Below are positions 34,650-42,498 of a stretch of 64,000 nt of DNA, in pieces. The DNA lies in assembly GCF_002091985.1 (NCBI RefSeq), contig NZ_MKKX01000035.1:62001-126000 (forward strand), read 5' to 3'. Source of the stretch: Rhodococcus sp. 1163 (lineage in GTDB: Bacteria > Actinomycetota > Actinomycetes > Mycobacteriales > Mycobacteriaceae). Under the pieces are notes generated by a model. It was given only the letters and a program-made list of their open reading frames with translations, searched no databases and was not told the origin of the DNA. The position numbers and the translations under genes were made by a program. The first letter of the stretch is position 1, and the number at the start of each line of letters is the position of its first letter.

Positions 34650-34707
34650 ACTCCCCGATTTGGGATTCGAACCTCCTGCAGGGGGTTCGGATCCCTACAA
34701 GGGGAGT
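34650..34707. repeat. Large palindrome with tRNA T-arm-like halves
   Basis: Outer arms ACTCCCC/GGGGAGT and inner arms GGGATTCGAACC/GGTTCGGATCCC (11 of 12 paired) surround a 10-bp centre containing CTGCAG. It lies between convergent rraA and the DUF1275 gene and probably terminates both. GGTTCGAATCCC on the minus strand is the T-loop consensus of tRNAs, but no tRNA can be folded here. Confidence 0.75.
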
Positions 34708-34714
34708 AAATCGC

Positions 34715-35422
34715 TCAGCCTGAATGCTCGACCCTCGGTATGCGCCATTCGTCGATCACGAACAGCAGCAACGCCACCAATAGCATTCCTGCGGCCACCC
34801 AGACTGCTCTGTTTTCCAGTATTTCAGACATCCCGGCACCGAGAATTGCACCGGCGACGAAGCCTAGGATCACCGAGCCGAAGTTGGTGGCTCTCTTCCC
34901 GGCTACTTTGTCGCCGTTGGCAATTCGATGGAATAAGGCCTGCGACAGGCTGCGGAGATTTCCGGTTGTCATCGTGGTGTTGTAAGCAGAATCGACAAGC
35001 ACCCGAAATGTTGTCACCTGCACCGCGGCGACGAATGAAATCGCCACTGTGACAAAAGCATTCGGTACAGTATCGGGTAGAAAGCCGATGATCGTGATGA
35101 CCAGGATCTCGATGATGAGGACGGCCCGGACGGGGCGCCGAACTATCCGTGCGACGACCGGCCTGGAAATGAACTCGGCGGTGAACACCCCGAGCACGAA
35201 CGCCACCAGAGGCGGAAGGTACCCGAGCGCGGATCGCCACTGCCCCGACGCCATGTCGATCCCGGAGAGGATGACGTTGGCCGTCTGCGCATTGGCGAAC
35301 ACGCCCTCACGGGTGACGAACGTGTAGGCGTCCAGAAATCCCCCGACTGCGGCGAGCAGCACACCGAGGCGCACCGACTCGGAGGTCACCACGGTCGCCT
35401 TCGGCACCTCGGAGTCGGTCAT
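34715..35422 (-). CDS. DUF1275 (YoaK) family membrane protein
   Basis: A 235-residue protein with six or seven hydrophobic helices and the family motifs AAVGGFLDAYTFV, FANAQTANVI, FRVLVDSAYNTTMTTGNLRS. YoaK/DUF1275 proteins are thought to be small-molecule exporters; the substrate is unknown. It is divergent from a tetR gene, and two identical-type TetR operators lie in the shared 175-bp region, so it is the probable target of that repressor. Confidence 0.9.
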   Translation of the reverse strand: MTDSEVPKATVVTSESVRLGVLLAAVGGFLDAYTFVTREGVFANAQTANVILSGIDMASGQWRSALGYLPPLVAFVLGVFTAEFISRPVVARIVRRPVRAVLIIEILVITIIGFLPDTVPNAFVTVAISFVAAVQVTTFRVLVDSAYNTTMTTGNLRSLSQALFHRIANGDKVAGKRATNFGSVILGFVAGAILGAGMSEILENRAVWVAAGMLLVALLLFVIDEWRIPRVEHSG

Positions 35423-35527
35423 CTAAGGGCCTTCCACTGTTCGCTTCGCACGGACTCGGTCAGGCTACGTTGTGCTTGTGAACCGGGTTCGCGCGCGGAT
35501 GCTCGCCTCGCCGATCGGCCCACACGA

Positions 35528-35543
35528 GAGAACGGTCGTTCTC
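35528..35543. promoter_or_regulatory. TetR operator, copy 1
   Basis: GAGAAC-GGTC-GTTCTC is a perfect 6-bp inverted repeat. It shares both arms with the site at 35562-35577; centres are 34 bp apart, about three helical turns. Confidence 0.82.
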
Positions 35544-35561
35544 CAATCGTCGACTACTGTA

Positions 35562-35577
35562 GAGAACGTTGGTTCTC
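35562..35577. promoter_or_regulatory. TetR operator, copy 2
   Basis: GAGAAC-GTTG-GTTCTC has the same arms as the copy at 35528. It lies 20 bp before the tetR start codon, next to a TACTGT -10-like element. Confidence 0.82.
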
Positions 35578-35597
35578 AGCGCAAGGAGTTGGTCACG

Positions 35598-36158
35598 ATG
35601 GAACCGGACAGTGGACGGACCGCCGTCCTGCACGCAGCCGACGAGCTCTTTTACGCACGAGGTGTCAACGCCGTCGGCATGGACGAACTGCGAGCCGCGG
35701 CCGGTATCTCCCTCAAGCGCATGTATGCACTGTTTCCTTCGAAAGCCGAGATCGTCGCTCAGGTACTCGAGGGCCGAACCCGCATGTGGAATACGGGAAT
35801 CGCTGCCGAGGCAGCCACGCACGAATCTGCGCGGGCCAAGGTTCTTTCCATCTTCGATTTCCTCGACGCCTGGTTCCGTGAGGACAACTTTCGAGGCTGC
35901 GCGTTCATCAATTCGTTCGGCGAGCTGGGGACCGTCATGCCCGCTGTCGCCGATGCGGCGCACCGTCACAAGCGTGAATTCGTCGAGTACGTCACCGACT
36001 TGGTCGTCGAAGCTGGAGGCCCGAAGACCCTCGGTCTACAGATCGCACTGCTCGCCGAAGGTGCACAGACGACCGCAGCCATCTCGGAGTCGCCCGAATC
36101 TGCCCTTGCCGCGAAGGCAGCCGCCACAGTGCTCCTCGATTCGGGGACGCGCCCGTAG
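35598..36158 (+). CDS. TetR-family repressor
   Basis: A 186-residue regulator. The helix-turn-helix is VNAVGMDELRAAAGISLKRMYALFPSKAEIVA (about 25-56); the ligand domain includes DNFRGCAFINSFGEL, as in the YcdC/AcnR-like group. ATG 35598 has AAGGAG upstream; the longer frame to 35472 would pass through both operators. It is divergent from the DUF1275 transporter gene, a classical repressor-exporter pair. The 3' end is convergent with the GAP-family gene. Confidence 0.9.
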   Translation: MEPDSGRTAVLHAADELFYARGVNAVGMDELRAAAGISLKRMYALFPSKAEIVAQVLEGRTRMWNTGIAAEAATHESARAKVLSIFDFLDAWFREDNFRGCAFINSFGELGTVMPAVADAAHRHKREFVEYVTDLVVEAGGPKTLGLQIALLAEGAQTTAAISESPESALAAKAAATVLLDSGTRP

Positions 36159-36166
36159 GTGAGCGT

Positions 36167-36829
36167 TCAGAACAACCCGCCCAGCCCCTTGCCGATCAGT
36201 ACCGCCGAGATCACCAGAATCAGCACACTCATGACGGCCGAGTTGTTCGTTTGCAGCCACTCTTTGAGGGAGGCGAGCGGTGTCTCGAGTCGTTGTCCCG
36301 CAACCTGGTAGGCGATCACCGGAACCGCGACTGTCGAGGCCGCCAGGATCGAGAAGACTGCCACAGCCACGACGGTCTGACCCGCACTGATGCCGACGCC
36401 TCCGATGGTGACGCCCGCGGCCGCACACATCAGCAAGTTCTTCGGATTGATCGCGGCCAGTGCGAAGCCGACCCCGAGTGCTTTGACTGCAGTCATGTCG
36501 TCGATGGCCGACATCCACTTCGGAGTCGCGTGTTCCTCCCCACGAGCGCGCCATTGACGGATGCCGACCCCGAGCAACAGCACACCGATGACCAGCTTGA
36601 TCCACGACGACGTAGTGGACGGCTCGCCCTCGGATCCTGTCGCCGCGCCGCCCAGGAGGACGAAGATCGTGGTTGCCAGGACGATTCCGGCGATCCACCC
36701 GACCGCGAAGCTGATGCTGGCGCTCCCCGCGCGTTTACCCAGCAGCATCAGGATCGCGGCGATGATGGGGACTGGGGAGACGGCAACACCGATCGCCAGT
36801 GGCAGTAGGTCTCCGAGCACTGTTCCCAT
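36167..36829 (-). CDS. GAP-family transporter (Sap/LysE-like)
   Basis: A 220-residue protein with six hydrophobic helices. MGTVLGDLLPLAIGVAVSPV, then SFAVGWIAGI and ALAAINPKNLLM, are typical of the GAP (Sap, sulfolipid-1-addressing) family, distantly LysE-like. Mycobacterial Sap promotes export of a glycolipid; no such context is visible here. It starts at ATG 36829 and is convergent with tetR, 8 bp apart. Confidence 0.82.
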   Translation of the reverse strand: MGTVLGDLLPLAIGVAVSPVPIIAAILMLLGKRAGSASISFAVGWIAGIVLATTIFVLLGGAATGSEGEPSTTSSWIKLVIGVLLLGVGIRQWRARGEEHATPKWMSAIDDMTAVKALGVGFALAAINPKNLLMCAAAGVTIGGVGISAGQTVVAVAVFSILAASTVAVPVIAYQVAGQRLETPLASLKEWLQTNNSAVMSVLILVISAVLIGKGLGGLF

Positions 36830-36944
36830 AGTCGATTCCGTAGAAGTAGAAGCAGTAAATGTTCGCTTCGACGCTATGGGTGGACGGGACCCACCGCATC
36901 ATCTGTTACGGGTGAGGCGTGGTCGCCACACTGATGAGTCACCG

Positions 36945-37859
36945 TCAGAGAACAGTGACCCAGCCATGAACCTCGTCGCCGACGAGCGCGTCGTGGTGCC
37001 GTTTGCGCAACATCGCCGAGAGCGGCCCGATGTCCGTCGACTCTCCCACCGCACGGCCGTCGATCTGAAAGACGGGTGCAACCCCAGCGGAGGTACCGCA
37101 GACGAATACTTCGTCGGCGATGTAGAGCTCGGTAAGATCGACGACCCTCTCCTGCACCGGAAGTCCCTCCTCGCGAGCGAGAGTCAGAATCGTACGACGG
37201 TTGATCCCGTCGAGAATGTCCGAAGTCACGTCCGGGGTGATCAGCGTGCCACCGCGGACCAGGAAGATGTTCGCGGCACTGAGCTCACACACGTGTCCGT
37301 TGATGTCGAGGAAGATGCAATCGTCGAAGCCACTGTCGATCGCATCCTGTTTGGCCATAACCGAATTGACATAGGCGCCGTTGACTTTTGCGCGCGAGGG
37401 AATCGCATTGTCCGGAATGCGACGCCACACACTCGTTTTCAGACGCATACCGTCCTGCGGGACGATCGGGATCGCGTCGTACAAGAAGATGGACACCGTG
37501 GTGTGCAAGCCGCGCACCCGTGTTCCCGGAATCTGCTCGTCGACGTGGACCGTTGCGCGCACGTAGACTTCACGGTCCGGCGCGTTCGCGGCGATCAGCT
37601 CACGCGTGACGGCCAGGAAACGGTCGAAATCCCATTCGTCCGCGAACCGATCGATACCGATGATCTTGCACGATTCGAGGAGCCGCTGGAAGTGATCGCG
37701 CAGCCGAAAAGCTGTCCTCGTTTCGCCGTCGACCTGGACCGGGAAGACGGTGTAGACGCTCAATCCGTACAGAACCGCCGAGGTGGCCACTCCGAGGGTC
37801 GCGTCCTGCGCGTCGATGATGCGGTCACCGAAATACACCTTGGAATGTGGAGTTGCCAT
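36945..37859 (-). CDS. Class IV aminotransferase, branched-chain type
   Basis: A 304-residue PLP fold-type IV enzyme. The PLP lysine lies in SRAKVNGAYVNSVMAK, and ELSAANIFLV and FVCGTSAGVAPV are the cofactor-phosphate loops. Length and sequence fit branched-chain amino acid aminotransferases of the 300-residue type, interconverting Leu/Ile/Val and 2-oxo acids; D-amino acid or aminodeoxychorismate lyase activity cannot be fully excluded. The main actinobacterial IlvE is longer (about 365 aa), so this is likely a paralogue. Monocistronic. Confidence 0.85.
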   Translation of the reverse strand: MATPHSKVYFGDRIIDAQDATLGVATSAVLYGLSVYTVFPVQVDGETRTAFRLRDHFQRLLESCKIIGIDRFADEWDFDRFLAVTRELIAANAPDREVYVRATVHVDEQIPGTRVRGLHTTVSIFLYDAIPIVPQDGMRLKTSVWRRIPDNAIPSRAKVNGAYVNSVMAKQDAIDSGFDDCIFLDINGHVCELSAANIFLVRGGTLITPDVTSDILDGINRRTILTLAREEGLPVQERVVDLTELYIADEVFVCGTSAGVAPVFQIDGRAVGESTDIGPLSAMLRKRHHDALVGDEVHGWVTVL

Positions 37860-37992
37860 GGGCTGATGTTAGTGCGTGACAAGTTCACCGGTCCACGCGT
37901 TTACGGGCGACATCGAAACACACCCCACTTCTCCCGGCCGTGTCGTAGGCCGGTGATATCAATAGAGGACACCGACGAAAGGAGCACCGACC

Positions 37993-38190
37993 ATGTCCTG
38001 CAGAGACTGCACAGCAGCTGTCGACCATTGCCACGGCACACTGGTGATCCACTCGTCGAGCACCGCGGAGTGCACCGAGCCCGGCTGCGTCGATCTCGAG
38101 TACGTGCGTCACTACCTGGTGCTGGACTGCTCCGAGATCACCGGCGGATGTCAGTGCGTCGCGCAGATCGAGCTGCGTCAAGCATCCTGA
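37993..38190 (+). CDS. Small cysteine-rich protein, 65 aa
   Basis: MSCRDCTAAVDHCHGTLVIH opens a 65-residue protein with eight cysteines (3, 6, 13, 27, 32, 46, 53, 55) and three histidines near the N-terminus. Spacing such as CRDC and CQC, with no signal peptide, suggests a cytoplasmic zinc- or other metal-binding fold. I recall similar uncharacterised proteins in mycobacteria. GAAAGGAGC precedes the ATG closely, which supports expression. The function is unknown. Confidence 0.75.
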   Translation: MSCRDCTAAVDHCHGTLVIHSSSTAECTEPGCVDLEYVRHYLVLDCSEITGGCQCVAQIELRQAS

Positions 38191-38403
38191 TCGGAATGTC
38201 CGCGCCATCGTGGATCCGCCGGCTCGGAACGACCGCCGGTGAATCAATCGGGACGCATCGCCAGGAGCGCGGAGTAACGTCGCGTGCAGCGGTAGTCAGA
38301 ATCAACGCAGCGGAGTTTCTCGAATAAGGCCGCGCCGGCGACGATGGGCCGAACCGGTGACCGCCATGAAGGTAGATGCGGCCCGAGTGCGGAGCGCTGC
38401 GCG

Positions 38404-40005
38404 ATGATGCGAATTCTGTTGGTGGGCGTACCGATCCTGCTTACCGTCGCGTCGGTGGTTGCGGCAGCGTTCGGTTCGCTCTGGTGGATTGTTGCGGTGG
38501 TCTTCTTCACCGTGCTTGCCGCGATCGGTGTCTACGATCTGATCCAGAAACGCCACTCGGTGCTGCGTAACTACCCGATCCTCGGCCACCTGCGATACCT
38601 GCTCGAGATAGTCCGCCCAGAGCTTCAGCAATACTTCATCGAACGCAACTTCGACGGGCGTCCTTTCGATCGTGACAAGAGGTCACTGATTTACGAGCGC
38701 GCCAAGGGAACTGCCGCCGAACTCTCCTTCGGAACCGAGCGTGATATCGACGCTGCCGGATACGAGCACCTCGTCCACTCCACCGCTCCCGTCGAGGTTC
38801 CGGACACTCCACCGCGCGTACGCATCGGCGGTCCGGACTGCACACACCCCTACGACATGGCGTTGTTGAACGTCTCGGCGATGAGCTTCGGTGCACTGTC
38901 CGCGAATGCACTGAAGGCGCTCAATGCCGGTGCAGAACGAGGTGGATTCGCTCACGACACCGGCGAAGGTGGCCTCACGCCCTACCATCTCGGAGGCGCC
39001 GATGTCGTCTGGGAGATCGGTTCGGGCTACTTCGGTTGCCGGACCGAGGAGGGCCGCTTCGATCCCGACGAGTTCGCCCGAAAGGCAGCCGACGATCGGG
39101 TGAAGTGTTTGTCGCTCAAGCTGAGTCAAGGTGCGAAGCCGGGGATCGGTGGCGTGCTGCCCGCGGCGAAGGTCAGCACCGAAATTGCCGAGTATCGCGG
39201 TGTCCCACAGGGGGAGAAATGCGTCAGTCCAGCTGCGCACAGAGAGTTCTCCACCCCGCGCGGTCTGATCCGGTTCATCGGGCGCATGCGTGAGCTCGCC
39301 GGCGGTAAGCCTGTCGGATTCAAGCTCTGCGTGGGCTCGCGAGTAGATGTTCTGGCAATCTGCAAAGCGATGCTCGAGGAGGGCATCGCCCCGGATTTCA
39401 TCATTGTCGACGGCGCCGAGGGAGGTACTGCCGCGGCCCCGCTCGAGTACGAGGATCACGTCGGTCTTCCGCTGACCGACGGGTTGATGACACTGCACAA
39501 TGCATTGGTGGGTTGCGGCCTGCGTCAGCAGATTCGGGTCGGGGCAAGCGGCAAGGTCGCCACCGGAGCCGACATCGTCAAGCGGCTCGTCCAAGGCGCC
39601 GATTACACCAACTCTGCCCGCGCGATGATGATGGCTGTCGGCTGCATTCAGTCGCAACGGTGTCACACCAACAAATGTCCAGTGGGAGTTGCCACTCAGG
39701 ACCCCAAGCGCGCCCGTGCACTCGACGTCGAAGACAAAAGCACACGCGTGTTCCGATACCAGCAGGCCACCGTCGCGCAATCGATGAAGATCATGGCATC
39801 GATGGGCGTCAGCGAGCCCTCCGGTCTCACGCCGTACATGTTGCGCAAGCGAATTGGTCCGATCAGCCAGCAGTCGTACGCGGAGATCTATGAGTGGCTC
39901 GCACCAGCGGTGCTGCTGCATGACCCGCCGGCCTCTTGGGCAGCGGACTGGAAGATCGCCGATCCCGACAGCTTCACCCCTGCCCCCTGGCATCAGTCCG
40001 CCTGA
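38404..40005 (+). CDS. FMN-binding glutamate synthase-family protein
   Basis: 533 residues. Two N-terminal membrane helices (about 3-45) precede a glutamate-synthase-type FMN TIM barrel: VSAMSFGALSANAL, DTGEGGLTPYHLGGADVVWE, KLSQGAKPGIGG, the VDGAEGGTAAAP loop, and the Cys cluster SQRCHTNKCPVGVATQ for a 3Fe-4S centre. It lacks the amidotransferase domain of GltB. The stand-alone family has no assigned reaction. ATG 38404 (ATGATG) is preferred over the in-frame ATG 38344, which has no ribosome site. Confidence 0.88.
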   Translation: MMRILLVGVPILLTVASVVAAAFGSLWWIVAVVFFTVLAAIGVYDLIQKRHSVLRNYPILGHLRYLLEIVRPELQQYFIERNFDGRPFDRDKRSLIYERAKGTAAELSFGTERDIDAAGYEHLVHSTAPVEVPDTPPRVRIGGPDCTHPYDMALLNVSAMSFGALSANALKALNAGAERGGFAHDTGEGGLTPYHLGGADVVWEIGSGYFGCRTEEGRFDPDEFARKAADDRVKCLSLKLSQGAKPGIGGVLPAAKVSTEIAEYRGVPQGEKCVSPAAHREFSTPRGLIRFIGRMRELAGGKPVGFKLCVGSRVDVLAICKAMLEEGIAPDFIIVDGAEGGTAAAPLEYEDHVGLPLTDGLMTLHNALVGCGLRQQIRVGASGKVATGADIVKRLVQGADYTNSARAMMMAVGCIQSQRCHTNKCPVGVATQDPKRARALDVEDKSTRVFRYQQATVAQSMKIMASMGVSEPSGLTPYMLRKRIGPISQQSYAEIYEWLAPAVLLHDPPASWAADWKIADPDSFTPAPWHQSA

Positions 40006-40152
40006 GAACCCCGTGTGCATCTTGAAAACTGCGCGGGCTGAAGTCGCCGACGGCGGGGACCCTCGCCAAGGATTCGAGCTCGACGTGGACGGTGATCAGG
40101 TCTGCGATTGCGGTCGCGGCCAGAGTCCCGGACACAATCCCGCGCGGGCTAC

Positions 40153-40168
40153 TCATACACATGTATGA
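40153..40168. promoter_or_regulatory. Palindromic operator overlapping the tetR promoter
   Basis: TCATACA-CA-TGTATGA is a perfect 7-bp inverted repeat. A TATGAT -10 (40164-40169) overlaps its right arm, so the bound protein would block initiation. The expected start, near 40176, coincides with a GTG codon. Confidence 0.7.
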
Positions 40169-40176
40169 TCCTCGGT

Positions 40177-40767
40177 GTGGTGAAGATGTCAAGTGGTGGG
40201 CAGACATATGCGGCCATCGTCGAGGCGATTCTGAAAATCGTCGGCGAACAGGGCCTTCCTCACGCCACGGTCCGTGAGGTCGCTACTGCTGCCGGCGTAT
40301 CGATAGGCACTGTGCAGCACCACTTCCCGAGCAAGGAAGTCATGCTGGCCTCAGCGTTCACCGAGGTCGTCCATCGGGTTCGCGCACGACTGGAAGCGAC
40401 CGACTTCACCAACGATGCGCGTCGCACCGTCTCGTCGGTGCTCAGCGAGGTACTCCCGTTGGATCGACAACGAAAGCACGAAGCCCGCATCCAACTGGAG
40501 TTCGCCGTCCACGCGATCCACAACCCAGACTTGGCCGAAACCCAACGCACAGTGCTCGCCGAACTGCATCAGGCGTTGTGCAACGCCTTCGACACGAGGG
40601 CGGACCAAGACCCCGAACGTTCCCGACTTGCCGCGCACGCTGCGATCGCCCTGGCCGACGGGTTGGCCCTGCACACCGTCAGCACGGAACGCTGGCTCTC
40701 TGCCTCCCAGCTGAACGCGACAGTCGAACTCGTCCTCGACGCGCTCCTACCTCGAGAGCGGCACTAG
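40177..40767 (+). CDS. TetR-family regulator
   Basis: A 196-residue regulator: HTH LPHATVREVATAAGVSIGTVQHHFPSKEVMLA (about 25-57), then an all-helical ligand domain. GTG 40177 is chosen since the -10 TATGAT lies about 8 bp upstream and would give a leaderless message; ATG 40186 is an alternative. The palindrome on its promoter implies autorepression. Its TAG stop shares the CTAG tetranucleotide with the stop of the convergent XRE-cupin gene. Other targets are unknown. Confidence 0.85.
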   Translation: MVKMSSGGQTYAAIVEAILKIVGEQGLPHATVREVATAAGVSIGTVQHHFPSKEVMLASAFTEVVHRVRARLEATDFTNDARRTVSSVLSEVLPLDRQRKHEARIQLEFAVHAIHNPDLAETQRTVLAELHQALCNAFDTRADQDPERSRLAAHAAIALADGLALHTVSTERWLSASQLNATVELVLDALLPRERH

Positions 40768-41321
40768 AGGTGCTCGGAAACCAGGACCGCCACTGTGTTC
40801 GGCTCCAACGCTTCGAAGGTGTGCGGCTGATCCCCCGGGTAGGAAATGTAGTCACCGGGATGTAGCTCGACAGGGTCTTCGGTGGGTCCGACGAGTGCGC
40901 GACCCACTGACATGACGACGTGTTCGACGACGCCTGGTGAGTGGGGATCTGCCTGCCGCGCGTCTCCGACCTGGGCGTTGATGATGTAGAGGTCCCGACG
41001 CGCGTGCGGTGGGCACGAGGCGAGCAGCGTCGCTACGTAGTCGGCGTGTTCGGATCCGATGCGCGGTCCGTCACCGGCCCTGATCAGGTGTACTCGCGGT
41101 CGGGCGGGCTCGACCAGCTGCGCGAACGGTACGTCGAGGGTGACACTGAGCGCCCACAGGGTCTCCACACTCGGGTTGCCGGTGCCCGATTCGAGTTGCG
41201 AGAGAGTCGATTTGGCGATCCCGGCTCGGCGCGCGACCTCCGCGGAGGACAGGCCGGCCCGTTTGCGTTCACGTTGCAGTGCTGCGGCGATCGCCGCGAT
41301 GGGTGCACCCGACTCGGCCAT
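40764..41321 (-). CDS. XRE-family regulator with C-terminal cupin
   Basis: 185 residues: an N-terminal HTH_3 domain (AGLSSAEVARRAGIAKSTLSQLESG) and a C-terminal cupin barrel (about 110-180) with HSPGVVEHVVMSVG and ELHPGDYISYPGDQPHTF. Such regulators sense small molecules and commonly control adjacent amino-acid exporters. It is divergent from azlCD with only 68 bp between start codons, so control of azlCD is likely. Confidence 0.9.
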   Translation of the reverse strand: MAESGAPIAAIAAALQRERKRAGLSSAEVARRAGIAKSTLSQLESGTGNPSVETLWALSVTLDVPFAQLVEPARPRVHLIRAGDGPRIGSEHADYVATLLASCPPHARRDLYIINAQVGDARQADPHSPGVVEHVVMSVGRALVGPTEDPVELHPGDYISYPGDQPHTFEALEPNTVAVLVSEHL

Positions 41322-41389
41322 GTTCGTTCACTCCATCGGTTGTATCGTTCGGTTTGACGAACACTCTAACATCGTCCACTATTACGGAC

Positions 41390-42064
41390 ATGCGTTCGAT
41401 ATGGCGAACACCCGCGCTGCGAGACATCGCCCTCGTCTGCCTTGCCGACGGCCTCGTCGGTGCATCCTTCGGCGCAATCGCCGTAGCGACTGGACTCCCA
41501 CTCTGGGTTCCGGTCGCGATGTCGTTGTTCGTCTTCGCCGGTGCCTCCCAGTTCATTCTCGTGGGAGTGCTTGCCGCAGGCGGCAATCCGGTCGCCGCAG
41601 TCGCCAGCGCGATGCTCGTCAACACCAGACTCGTCCCCCTCGGCTTCTCGGTCGGCGACGCTTTGGCCGGCTCGAGCTGGCCCAGAAAGCTCCTCGGGAT
41701 GCACCTGATCACCGACGAATCCGTTGCTTTCGCCGTCGCCGAGAAAGAACCGGTTGCGCGTCGAAGATCGTTCTGGCTCTGCGGAATCGGACTGTTCGTG
41801 AGTTGGAACATCGGCGTGCTCGGTGGTGCGGCGCTCGGTAGCGCGATCACCGATACCGCCGCCCTCGGCCTCGATGCCGCTTTTCCGGCGGTGCTCATCG
41901 CTCTGGTCATGCCTGCCCTGCGCGAGGCGAGGACGCGGAACGCCGCAGTGATCGGTGCAGTCATCGCCGTCGCCGCTGCCACCGTGCTCCCCCCGGGAAT
42001 CCCGGTCCTCCTTGCACTCGCCGGAGTTGCGATCGCCCCACTCCTGTCGAAGGTGAACACGTGA
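41390..42064 (+). CDS. azlC: AzlC-type branched-chain amino acid exporter, large subunit
   Basis: A 224-residue polytopic protein with the family signatures FGAIAVATGLPLWVPVAMSL, FAGASQFILVG and NTRLVPLGFSVGDAL. AzlC and AzlD together export branched-chain amino acids and analogues. ATG 41390 was chosen; the long upstream frame passes through the divergent regulator gene. The stop overlaps azlD by GTGA. Confidence 0.92.
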   Translation: MRSIWRTPALRDIALVCLADGLVGASFGAIAVATGLPLWVPVAMSLFVFAGASQFILVGVLAAGGNPVAAVASAMLVNTRLVPLGFSVGDALAGSSWPRKLLGMHLITDESVAFAVAEKEPVARRRSFWLCGIGLFVSWNIGVLGGAALGSAITDTAALGLDAAFPAVLIALVMPALREARTRNAAVIGAVIAVAAATVLPPGIPVLLALAGVAIAPLLSKVNT

Positions 42065-42372
42065 ATCTCGTCGCTCCGATGCTCGCGCTCACCGTCGGAA
42101 CCATGCTGCTCCGCATCGTCGGCCCGCTGCTCCGTAGTCGCGTCACATTGTCCCCGCGGATCGAGATGCTGAGCTCGACGGCCGTAGCCGTTCTCTTCGT
42201 CGCGCTCGTCGCAACCCAGGCCCTGGTCGTCGCGAACGAATTCGCAGGGTTCGCTCTTCCCGCAGGAGTTGTCGTTGCCGCCGTGCTGGCCTGGCGCAAA
42301 GCACCGTTCGTTGCCATCGTCGTGGCTGCTTCGGCGACGACTGCCGCCCTGCGGTTCGTCGGCGTTGTGTGA
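42061..42372 (+). CDS. azlD: AzlD-type exporter, small subunit
   Basis: A 103-residue protein with three or four hydrophobic helices (MLALTVGTMLLRIVGPLL, LSSTAVAVLFVALVATQAL, LPAGVVVAAVLAWRKAPFVA) matching AzlD. The GTG start overlaps azlC by four bases, as expected for subunits of one transporter. No terminator is obvious before the CsoR box of copB, 78 bp downstream. Confidence 0.9.
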   Translation: MNLVAPMLALTVGTMLLRIVGPLLRSRVTLSPRIEMLSSTAVAVLFVALVATQALVVANEFAGFALPAGVVVAAVLAWRKAPFVAIVVAASATTAALRFVGVV

Positions 42373-42449
42373 TCGGAGTAACCAAGGCTTTTGTGAGCGA
42401 AGACCCCTTCCCGAGACCGGCGACAAGGCGTACAGTTCGTACTGACCCC

Positions 42450-42466
42450 ATACCCCCTGGGGGTAT
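42450..42466. promoter_or_regulatory. CsoR-type copper operator of copB
   Basis: ATACCCCCTGGGGGTAT is a perfect palindrome around a central T, 33 bp before the copB start. The identical 17-mer occurs at 52152-52168 and a close variant at 45859-45875. Confidence 0.88.
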
Positions 42467-42498
42467 CAACCACGAACTCGATCAGTGGGAGTACATGC

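Noticed and set aside
34650..34707. tRNA gene suggested by GGTTCGAATCCC
   Set aside because: No acceptor, D or anticodon arms can be formed on either strand; the stem around the T-loop word does not pair. The element is a symmetric palindrome.
36561..38327. 588-codon plus-strand reading frame
   Set aside because: It is antisense to the GAP-family and aminotransferase genes, is Arg/Asp-rich as expected for an antisense shadow in high-GC DNA, and has no domain.
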